Assembly: GCA_003242515.1 (NCBI GenBank)
Contig: QGUS01000116.1
Location: forward strand, 1-5,809
Direction: 5' to 3'
Source: Actinomycetota bacterium
GTDB lineage: Bacteria > Actinomycetota > Acidimicrobiia > Spongiisociales > ZC4RG35
Length of the DNA: 5,809 nt
The position numbers and the translations under genes were made by a program. Shown here piece by piece: positions 1 through 5,500 of this stretch (position 1 is the stretch's first letter; each line of letters begins with the position of its first letter). Below the pieces are notes generated by a model. That model ran no database searches and was not told where the DNA came from. It was given only the letters and a program-made list of their open reading frames with translations.

Positions 1-636
1 TCCGAGGAGGAACTCGCCGAGATCGCCAGGTGGGCCAACGAGAATCGCATCTGGGTGATCTCCGACGAGATCTACCAGCGCCTCGCCTACTTCCATCCGG
101 AGTCGGCCCCGACGATCGCCGCCAACGGCGCCGACCCGGACCGGCTCGTCCTGGTCAACGGAGTAGCCAAGAGCTATGCCATGACCGGCTGGCGTGTCGG
201 GTGGGCCATCGCCCCGCCGGACGTGGTGGCGGCCATGGAGCGGTTCCAGTCCCACGCCACCGGCAACGTCTCCAACGTCTCCCAGCAGGCGGCGATCGCC
301 GCGCTCACCGGCCCGCAGGACACGGTGACCGCGATGAAGGAGGCCTTCGACCGCCGCCGCCGGCTGATGTGCGAGATGGTGACGGCGATCCCGGGGGTCA
401 CCTGCCGGGAACCGGAGGGGGCGTTCTACGTGTTCCCCGACTTCAGCGCCCACCTCGGTGACCGCTGGGCCACGACCGACGACCTCGCCCTGGCCATCCT
501 CGGGGAGGCCGGAGTCGCCACCGTCTCGGGCGAGTCGTTCGGCATGCCCGGGTTCCTCCGCCTCTCGTACGCCACCAGCGACGAGGAGGTGGAACGGGGC
601 ATGACCGCGATCACCGAACTGCTCGCCAGGGGCTGA
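1..636 (+). CDS. Class I/II PLP-dependent aminotransferase, aspartate aminotransferase-like, C-terminal part (5' end outside window)
   Basis: A cytosolic enzyme that would move an amino group between an amino acid and a 2-oxo acid using pyridoxal phosphate. The frame is open from base 1, giving 211 visible residues, about half of the usual 390-400. Visible landmarks (numbered from the first visible codon) are ISDEIY with Asp22 for the pyridine nitrogen and Tyr25, then NGVAKSYAMTGWRVG, which fits the class I PLP-attachment signature with Schiff-base Lys57 (codon 169-171) and phosphate-binding Arg65. Near the C-terminus come PEGAFYVFP and FLRLSYATS, whose Arg187 (codon 559-561) corresponds to the substrate alpha-carboxylate arginine. 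The spacing of Asp, Lys and both Arg resembles class Ib aspartate aminotransferases of the Thermus type. Fold and chemistry are secure; the exact substrate is not, because the N-terminal substrate residues lie outside the window. A weak hairpin follows the stop codon. Confidence 0.93.
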   Translation, partial: SEEELAEIARWANENRIWVISDEIYQRLAYFHPESAPTIAANGADPDRLVLVNGVAKSYAMTGWRVGWAIAPPDVVAAMERFQSHATGNVSNVSQQAAIAALTGPQDTVTAMKEAFDRRRRLMCEMVTAIPGVTCREPEGAFYVFPDFSAHLGDRWATTDDLALAILGEAGVATVSGESFGMPGFLRLSYATSDEEVERGMTAITELLARG

Positions 637-643
637 CCGGAGG

Positions 644-664
644 CCCGCCCTGGAACGCGGGTTT
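644..664 (+). terminator. Possible weak intrinsic terminator after the aminotransferase
   Basis: CCCGC at 644-648 and GCGGG at 657-661 form a perfect 5-bp stem around an 8-base loop, followed by TTT at 662-664. The stem is short and the T tract minimal, and the T tract runs into the -10-like hexamer of the next gene. It could be chance in GC-rich DNA. Confidence 0.25.
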
Positions 665-669
665 ACACT
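664..669 (+). promoter_or_regulatory. Putative -10 element (TACACT) for a leaderless dehydrogenase transcript
   Basis: TACACT fits the TANNNT -10 pattern and ends 8 bases before the ATG at 678, so transcription would begin at or within a base or two of the start codon. There is no Shine-Dalgarno sequence before that ATG. I found no convincing -35 hexamer at 16-18 bases upstream, so the assignment rests on the -10 and its position only. Confidence 0.4.
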
Positions 670-677
670 CGGTCGGG

Positions 678-1754
678 ATGGAGCCCGGGATGCAGGCCAG
701 AGCGATGTTGCTCGTCGAGCCGCGCCACTTCGCGCCGACGACTCTCGAGCTCACCCCGGCCGAGGAGGGCGGCTGGCTGGCCGTCGAGGCGACGGGTATC
801 TCCGGCGTCGACGTCCAGCTGTGGAAGGGCGAGGCCCCCGACATCATCTACCCGCTGGTGCCGGGTCACCAGATCGTCGGCCGCGTCGCGGTGAAGGGGC
901 CGAGCATCCCCTACCCGGTCGGGACCCGGGTGGTGGTCGAGCCGACGATCCGCTGCGGCATCTGCATGCGGTGCCAGCTCAACCTCTCCACCTGCTCGGG
1001 CCGCAAGCCCACCAACTCCTACGGGCGCATCCCTTCCTCGGAGCCTCCGGGCCTCTGGGGCGGCATGGCGGAGTACGTCTACCTCGACCCCAACGCCAGG
1101 CTGCATCCCGTCACCGACGACGTCCCTGCCGAGGTGGCGACCTTCGTCCATCCCCTCGCCACGGGTTACACCTGGGCGGTCGAGCTCCCCGCGCTGCAGC
1201 CGGGTGAGAGCGTCCTGATCCTCGGCCCCGGCCCGCGCGGCCTCGCCTGTCTCATCGCCGCCAAGGCCGCGGGCGCCAGCTGGGTCGGCATCACGGGTCT
1301 GACCCACGACCGCGACCGTCTCGAGCTGGCGAAAAAGCTGGGCGCCGACATGGCCGTCGACGCCGAGACCGACGACATCGCCGCCGAGATCGCGTCCCAT
1401 CTCGGCCGGAGGCCCGACGTGGTCATCGACGTCACCTCCGACGACCCGGAGGCCCTCTTCACCGCCCTCGACCTGGTCCGGACCGGCGGCCGGGTGATCC
1501 TCGCCTCCACCAAGGGCAACCGGGCGCTCCACTTCCTCTCCGACGTGATCGTGGCGAAGCAGCTCACCCTGAAGGGCGCGATCAGCGCCACCCTCGTCGG
1601 CTACCAGTGGGCGACCAAGCAGCTCGAGTCCGACCCGCGCATCGACGACCTGGTGTCGCACCAGTTCCCGCTCTCCGAGGTGGCGCGGGCGATGCAGGCC
1701 GCGGCCGGCCTCCTCGGGCGCGACGAGCTGATCTCCGTCGCCGTCACCTTCTGA
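678..1754 (+). CDS. Zinc-type medium-chain dehydrogenase/reductase (alcohol dehydrogenase-like), altered catalytic zinc site
   Basis: This 358-residue protein has the normal two-domain MDR length: an N-terminal GroES-like domain (about 1-165) and a Rossmann nucleotide-binding domain (about 170-300) with GPGPRG at 183-188. Four cysteines at 93, 96, 99 and 106 resemble the structural-zinc lobe, although the last gap is 6 residues rather than the usual 7. The catalytic zinc site is unusual. GISGVD has Ser42 where the family normally has Cys, GHQIVG has Gln65 after the conserved His64 in place of Glu, and His158 sits near the position of the third ligand. The turn after the second Rossmann strand reads ITGL with no Asp, so NAD versus NADP use is open. 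The substrate is unknown. The ATG at 678 fits the -10-like hexamer; Met5 at 690 also resembles a typical family start. The transporter gene follows after 7 bases, so the two are probably co-transcribed. Confidence 0.9.
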   Translation: MEPGMQARAMLLVEPRHFAPTTLELTPAEEGGWLAVEATGISGVDVQLWKGEAPDIIYPLVPGHQIVGRVAVKGPSIPYPVGTRVVVEPTIRCGICMRCQLNLSTCSGRKPTNSYGRIPSSEPPGLWGGMAEYVYLDPNARLHPVTDDVPAEVATFVHPLATGYTWAVELPALQPGESVLILGPGPRGLACLIAAKAAGASWVGITGLTHDRDRLELAKKLGADMAVDAETDDIAAEIASHLGRRPDVVIDVTSDDPEALFTALDLVRTGGRVILASTKGNRALHFLSDVIVAKQLTLKGAISATLVGYQWATKQLESDPRIDDLVSHQFPLSEVARAMQAAAGLLGRDELISVAVTF

Positions 1755-1761
1755 GGCGGGC

Positions 1762-3006
1762 GTGACGGGCCTGCCGGCGCGGCGTTCGGTGTGGTCCTGG
1801 GTCATCTACGACCTGGCCAACACGATCTTCGCCCTGGGCGTCGTGGGCCTCTACATCCCCGAATGGATGGGCGACGTCGGCCGCCCCGACAGCCACCTCG
1901 CCGCGGTCCAGATCGCAGCCGCGATCGTGGTGGTGTTCCTGGCCCCATGGGCCGGCGCCCGGACCGATGCCACCGGCATCCGCCTGCCGGCTCTCCGCCT
2001 CACCACGCTGGTGGCGGTCGCGGCCACCTTCTTCCTCGACACCGGCCCCGAGCCGCTGACGCTGGTCCTGCTCTTCGTCGCCATCGTCGGCGTGAACACG
2101 GGCTCGGTCGTCTACGACGCCCTCCTGGTGGAGGTGAGCACCCCGGAGAACCGCGGCTGGGTCTCCGGACTGGGCGTCGGCATGGGCTACCTCGGATCCT
2201 TCGTCGGTCTCGGCATCGGGCTCGTCGCCCACGACGTCCTCGGCTGGGGCCACGCCGGGACGTTCCGCACCCTCGCCCTGGCCTTCCTGGTCTTCTCGAT
2301 CCCCGCCTTCGTGTGGGTCGAGGAGCACCCCCGTCCGACCCCCGACCCGAAGCCCGGGCTCGGCGACGTCGCCCGCCGCGTGGTGGCCGCCTGGGGAACG
2401 GCCCGCAGATACGACGGGGTGACCCGGTTCCTGGTCGGCCGCTTCCTCTACACCGACGCCATCAACACGCTGCTGGCCGGATTCCTCGCCCGGTACGTGA
2501 TGGAGGAGCTGGAGATGACCAGCACGGACGTCAGCCTGCTGCTCGGCTCCGCCATCGCCGCGGCCATCGCCGGAGGCCTCGGCGCCGCCCGCCTGCTCGA
2601 CCGGGTGTCCCCGGTGCGGATGCTCCGCATCGTGCTGGTCGTCTGGGTGGTGGGCCTGCTGGCCGTCGTGGCGGCCGGAGTCAGCGGGACCCGGAGCCTG
2701 GCCTGGGTGCTCGGGCCGGTGGGCGGTGTCGCCCTCGGCGCCACCTGGGCGGCCGACCGGGTGGTGATGACCCGCATCTCCCCGCCCCGGCACCTCGGTG
2801 AGTTCTACGGCCTGTACGCCACGGTCGGCCGGTTCGCCACCATCCTCGGCCCGCTGATCTGGGCGCTCGTCGTCGACTTCGCCGGCTGGGGCCGCAGCGC
2901 GGCCATGGGCGTGCTCGGCCTGCTGGTTGCCGCGGCCTGGTGGGTGCTGCGGAAGGTGGACGACGGGCCTCGCACCTGGGCGCCCGGGGACCTGGTTCAG
3001 AGATAG
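1762..3006 (+). CDS. MFS transporter, UMF1/Atg22-like, 12 predicted membrane helices
   Basis: A 414-residue inner-membrane transporter. Hydrophobic segments lie at roughly 12-32, 45-64, 78-94, 98-122, 133-156, 168-186, 226-246, 258-278, 288-307, 313-332, 348-372 and 379-397, with a charged central loop (about 187-225) as in the major facilitator superfamily. The opening WVIYDLANTIFA, the mid-protein FLYTDAINTLLAGF and the late PPRHLGEFYGLYATVGR are characteristic of the UMF1/Atg22-like branch, whose bacterial substrates are mostly unknown. The GTG start at 1762 puts the first helix near the N-terminus, as expected. A modest GAGG (1753-1756) overlapping the dehydrogenase stop, 5 bases before the GTG, could serve as ribosome binding site. 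The last 10 bases overlap the 3' end of the convergent gene on the other strand. An operon with the dehydrogenase suggests export or uptake of a related metabolite, which is inference. Confidence 0.9.
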   Translation: MTGLPARRSVWSWVIYDLANTIFALGVVGLYIPEWMGDVGRPDSHLAAVQIAAAIVVVFLAPWAGARTDATGIRLPALRLTTLVAVAATFFLDTGPEPLTLVLLFVAIVGVNTGSVVYDALLVEVSTPENRGWVSGLGVGMGYLGSFVGLGIGLVAHDVLGWGHAGTFRTLALAFLVFSIPAFVWVEEHPRPTPDPKPGLGDVARRVVAAWGTARRYDGVTRFLVGRFLYTDAINTLLAGFLARYVMEELEMTSTDVSLLLGSAIAAAIAGGLGAARLLDRVSPVRMLRIVLVVWVVGLLAVVAAGVSGTRSLAWVLGPVGGVALGATWAADRVVMTRISPPRHLGEFYGLYATVGRFATILGPLIWALVVDFAGWGRSAAMGVLGLLVAAAWWVLRKVDDGPRTWAPGDLVQR

Positions 3007-3992
3007 TCGGGCCGGGTCCCGTAGGTGAGGTGCTGCTCCACCGCGTACGGGATGGGCAGCCCTTCGAGGCTGTAGGGGCCCCGCACCAGTCGCCGGCCCA
3101 GCTCGGCGAACCAGGTGTCGTTGGCGAAGGGCCACGGCCACGCCCGGATGCCGACCCTGGCCCCGACGATGCCGCCCACGAAGGCGGCCAGGGGGCTGCC
3201 CCCGATGCGGGCCGCCTGCTCCACCGTGAGGTGGGGCCGCTCGTTGGCCACCGCGGCGAGGAGCATCCCGGCCTGCACGGCCTGCAGCGGGTCGCTCACG
3301 TCACCGCCCACCACCTCGAGCGCCTCCTGCCCGTCGGTGACGCCGACGTGCCCGAGCAGGCGCTTCAGCGAGTCCTCCAGGCCGGCGAGTCTCGGGGCGT
3401 CCGCACCGTCCGGGTCGATGACCTCGATGGCCGGGATCACGACCTCGGCCACACCGGAGATCAGGTCCATCCCCGACTGGGCGTAGCTGAGCGCGGCGGC
3501 CGCGGCGGCCGCCATGACGCATGCCGCCACCGTGCCGGGCTCGCGGTCGAAGATCTCACAGAGCGCCAGGGTCTCGTCGACGAGGCGGTCCGGGTGCTTC
3601 CGGAACGCCACTCCCACCACGACGGCCCGGGAGAGCCCGTCGTTCGAGGGCGCGTCGTTGGGACCGATCTCCCCTGCCCGGGCGCGGTCGAGCCAGGCTC
3701 GGAACGATGGGGTCTCGGCGCGGTAGACGGGCTCCTCGTCGAGGGAGCCGTCGAGCTCGAGGATCGCCGCCCGCAGGCCGTCCCGCCTGATCCGGCCGTG
3801 CTCGATCAGCTCGTAGGCGATGACCGCGGCCTGGGCGGTGATCGCCGAGTAGCCGAGCTCCCAGGCGCCGCCGGCGGTGTCGCCCGCTGCTATGCCGAGG
3901 ATCGCCCCGTCGCCCTCGCCGTTGACGAGTCGGAACAGGGGGGCGTGCGGATGCCGCTCGGGCTCCTGGCTGGTCGTAGACGGGTCTTCCAC
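2997..3992 (-). CDS. ADP-ribosylglycohydrolase-fold protein lacking the metal-binding motifs (probable pseudoenzyme or divergent subfamily)
   Basis: This 331-residue soluble, mostly helical protein starts with GTG at 3992. Active members of the family (DraG/ARH type) remove ADP-ribose from proteins or small molecules using two metal ions. Family landmarks remain: DGAILGIAAGDTAGGAWE (28-45) matches the N-terminal GA-x-G-x-A-x-GDxxG motif, SNDGLSRAVVVGVAF (116-130) matches the usual NGxxMRxxP region, and 264-288 matches the C-terminal GGDxDTxxxxxGxxxGAxxG helix. Both acidic metal motifs are replaced: the expected [ST]DDT reads SAIT (49-52), and the expected GGDxDT reads GGSPLA (264-269). The frame is intact with a normal length, so this is not decay. 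It may bind ADP-ribose without hydrolysing it, or use a different chemistry. It overlaps the convergent transporter by 10 bases and is divergent from the lipid kinase across 35 bases. No Shine-Dalgarno is visible, consistent with a leaderless mRNA. Confidence 0.8.
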   Translation of the reverse strand: MEDPSTTSQEPERHPHAPLFRLVNGEGDGAILGIAAGDTAGGAWELGYSAITAQAAVIAYELIEHGRIRRDGLRAAILELDGSLDEEPVYRAETPSFRAWLDRARAGEIGPNDAPSNDGLSRAVVVGVAFRKHPDRLVDETLALCEIFDREPGTVAACVMAAAAAAALSYAQSGMDLISGVAEVVIPAIEVIDPDGADAPRLAGLEDSLKRLLGHVGVTDGQEALEVVGGDVSDPLQAVQAGMLLAAVANERPHLTVEQAARIGGSPLAAFVGGIVGARVGIRAWPWPFANDTWFAELGRRLVRGPYSLEGLPIPYAVEQHLTYGTRPDYL

Positions 3993-4000
3993 GAGTTGGC

Positions 4001-4006
4001 AGCGTA
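4001..4006 (-). promoter_or_regulatory. Putative -10 element (TACGCT, minus strand) for the ADP-ribosylglycohydrolase-like gene
   Basis: Read on the minus strand, TACGCT fits TANNNT and ends 8 bases before the GTG at 3992, placing transcription close to the start codon. A weak -35 candidate, TTGCGT (minus strand, 4022-4027), is 15 bases away, shorter than the preferred 17. There is no ribosome binding site between the hexamer and the GTG. Confidence 0.4.
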
Positions 4007-4012
4007 CATCGG

Positions 4013-4018
4013 TACCCT
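4013..4018 (+). promoter_or_regulatory. Putative -10 element (TACCCT) for the lipid kinase gene
   Basis: TACCCT fits TANNNT and ends 9 bases before the GTG at 4028. An A at 4026 or 4027 could be the first transcribed base, giving a leaderless or nearly leaderless mRNA. No -35 match is seen at the expected distance. This hexamer mirrors the minus-strand -10 at 4001-4006 about the same centre, so polymerase could probably occupy only one of the two promoters at a time. Confidence 0.35.
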
Positions 4019-4027
4019 CGCACGCAA

Positions 4028-4954
4028 GTGGCTCGTATCGCCGTCATCGCCAACCCCGTCGCCTCACAGTTCACCGGCGGCGCCCACCGCGACGTCATGT
4101 CGGCCCTCTCCTCGGCCCACGAGGCCGTCGCCATGTGGCCGTCGTCGGCCACCGAGGCGTCCGAGATGGCCGCTGCCGCGGCCGCGGACGGGTTCGACGT
4201 GGTCGTGGCGATGGGCGGTGACGGCATGGTCCATCACGTCTCCCAGGGCCTCGTCGGCACCCCGGCCGCGCTCGGGATCGTGCCCGCCGGGACCACGAAC
4301 GTGGTGGCCCGTCTCCTCGGGGTCCCGTCCAAGCCCGCCAGGGCCGCCCGGTTCATCGCCTCCGACCAGCCGCCCGTCCCGATCGGGGTCGCCACCATCG
4401 TGGTCCCCCGGGGGTCGATCGAGACGACCCACCACGCCATCTTCGCCTGCGGCGCCGGTCTCGACGCCGAGGTGGTCTCCCGGGCCGACCAGGATCCCTA
4501 CCGGAAGTACCGGTTCGGGTCGATCCACTACATGCGCACCGCCGTCGGGGTCGCCCTCGGCAAGTTCGCCTCCCGGAAGCCCCACGTGACGGTCGCCACG
4601 GAGGGCTACGAGACGGTGGCATCGACGGTCCTGGTCCAGTTCCGCGACGTCTACACCTTCTTCGGCCGGATCCCGCTCCGCATCTCCGACTCGGCCCCGG
4701 CCCCGATGACGGTCTTCACGCTCGACCGCATCCGCCGCACCCGGGTTCCCCAGATCGCCTTCGACGCGGTCTTCGGGAGGGACCTCACGAAGATCAAGGG
4801 CGCCGAGGTCTGGGAGGAGGTCGACCGGCTCGAGCTGCGGGCCGACCCGCCGATGTCGCTCCAGGCGGACGGCGAGAGCCTGGGCCTGGCGGAGGCGGCG
4901 ACGATCGCCTGGAGCCCGAGCGCGCTGCGGGTGATCGCAGCCCACCGCGCCTAG
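4028..4954 (+). CDS. Diacylglycerol kinase/sphingosine kinase-family lipid kinase
   Basis: A 308-residue protein, typical in length for bacterial DgkB/YegS-type lipid kinases, which use ATP to phosphorylate diacylglycerol or related lipids at the inner face of the membrane. The N-terminus MARIAVIANPVAS is the usual first strand and loop, which supports the GTG start. GGDGMVHH (63-70) is the nucleotide-binding motif, normally GGDGTxNE; GIVPAGTTNVVARLLGVP (83-100) is the second motif, normally GTxNDFAR. CGAGLDAEVV (141-150) and QADGES (279-284) match the C-terminal beta-sandwich domain. Departures are Met67 for Thr, His-His for Asn-Glu, Val92 for Asp and Pro118 at the usual IDxG Asp position. 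The family call is firm, but the substrate is not known and these substitutions raise doubt about standard magnesium use. No Shine-Dalgarno precedes the GTG. Its stop codon overlaps that of the convergent channel gene. Confidence 0.9.
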   Translation: MARIAVIANPVASQFTGGAHRDVMSALSSAHEAVAMWPSSATEASEMAAAAAADGFDVVVAMGGDGMVHHVSQGLVGTPAALGIVPAGTTNVVARLLGVPSKPARAARFIASDQPPVPIGVATIVVPRGSIETTHHAIFACGAGLDAEVVSRADQDPYRKYRFGSIHYMRTAVGVALGKFASRKPHVTVATEGYETVASTVLVQFRDVYTFFGRIPLRISDSAPAPMTVFTLDRIRRTRVPQIAFDAVFGRDLTKIKGAEVWEEVDRLELRADPPMSLQADGESLGLAEAATIAWSPSALRVIAAHRA

Positions 4955-5466
4955 CGGCGGCTGAAGTTCGACGAGACCTTGATCTCCCCGTTGGGGACGA
5001 AGTGGACGACGCCGTCGTCGTCCCGCAGCACCGTGACCCGGAGTTGCACGTCCTCGACCACCCCGGTCACGCCGATGAGCTCCACGCGGTCCCCCACCGC
5101 GTACTGGTCCTCCGACAGGATCACGAAGCCGGCGAGCACGTCCCGCACCAGATTCTGGGCCCCGAAGCCGATGCCCGCGGCGACCGCCGCGCCGACGGCG
5201 ACGAACGGGGTGAGGCTGAGCCCCCAGATCTCGAAGAGGCTCAGGATGGCGACGACCGTGACCACGATGTTCACCACCCGGCGCATCAGCATCCACCAGG
5301 TGGTCGCACGGCGGGCGTTGCGGGGGTTCTTCTGCTCGATCCTCGCCACGGTGCCGCTTCCCAGGCGCCGTGCCAGGAACGAGACGCCGAAGGCCATGAC
5401 GAGGACCGCCGTCGATCGGATCAGTGGTGCCATCCAGGACCGCTCCAAGAGGGCCAGGTCTTCCAT
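4951..5466 (-). CDS. Short MscS-family mechanosensitive channel protein lacking the C-terminal cage domain
   Basis: A 171-residue inner-membrane protein. Predicted helices lie at about 12-33 and 62-83, followed by the Gly/Ala-rich pore-lining TM3 (about 86-117) with GAAVAAGIGFGAQNLVRD. This is followed by the beta-domain signature YAVGDRVEL and by VPNGEIKVSSNFSRR at the very end. MscS proteins open under membrane tension to release solutes during osmotic downshock. E. coli MscS has 286 residues; here the whole C-terminal alpha/beta vestibule is absent, because the frame ends just after the beta domain where the lipid kinase gene begins on the other strand. The ATG at 5466 is well supported: an in-frame TAA stands 9 bases upstream (minus strand 5478-5476), and no Shine-Dalgarno is near. 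The gene lies 34 bases downstream of the hypothetical gene on the same strand. Confidence 0.88.
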   Translation of the reverse strand: MEDLALLERSWMAPLIRSTAVLVMAFGVSFLARRLGSGTVARIEQKNPRNARRATTWWMLMRRVVNIVVTVVAILSLFEIWGLSLTPFVAVGAAVAAGIGFGAQNLVRDVLAGFVILSEDQYAVGDRVELIGVTGVVEDVQLRVTVLRDDDGVVHFVPNGEIKVSSNFSRR

Positions 5467-5472
5467 GGGGCG

Positions 5473-5478
5473 AGGTTA
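5473..5478 (-). promoter_or_regulatory. Putative -10 element (TAACCT, minus strand) for a leaderless MscS transcript
   Basis: TAACCT on the minus strand is a good TANNNT match ending exactly 6 bases before the ATG at 5466, the ideal distance for transcription to begin on the A of the start codon. The only purine-rich site (GGAGGA, minus strand 5490-5485) is 18 bases from the ATG, too far to act as its ribosome binding site. No clear -35 is visible. Its TAA is also the in-frame stop that fixes the start codon. Confidence 0.5.
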
Positions 5479-5500
5479 GAGGCGTCCTCCGGCGGGCCGC

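Noticed and set aside
663..1805. A 380-codon minus-strand open frame across the dehydrogenase gene.
   Set aside because: Low-complexity Arg/Gly/Asp/Val sequence with no motifs; it is the reverse shadow of the dehydrogenase.
2985..3010. Possible bidirectional terminator between the transporter and the convergent gene.
   Set aside because: The coding regions overlap here, and I see no stable stem followed by a T tract on either strand.
1744..3141. A 465-codon minus-strand open frame opposite the transporter.
   Set aside because: It lacks hydrophobic segments or motifs, is rich in Gly, Asp, His and Arg, and lies opposite a clear 12-helix transporter.
3481..3520. GCGGCGGCCGCGGCGGCCGC-type repeat that could be a microsatellite.
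   Set aside because: It encodes an Ala run (about residues 161-167) in a helix of the ADP-ribosylglycohydrolase-like protein and is explained by GCC/GCG codon use.
2940..4589. A 549-codon plus-strand open frame running antisense to the ADP-ribosylglycohydrolase-like gene and into the lipid kinase region.
   Set aside because: Its composition is Pro/Arg/Ser/Gly-rich with no recognisable domain, and it covers two well-supported genes in other frames. Long shadow frames are expected in DNA this GC-rich.
4064..5296. A 410-codon minus-strand open frame that might look like a C-terminal extension of the MscS gene.
   Set aside because: It is in a different frame from the channel, encodes Arg/Gly/Asp-rich low-complexity sequence with no vestibule-domain motifs, and lies opposite the lipid kinase. 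It does not support a frameshifted longer channel.
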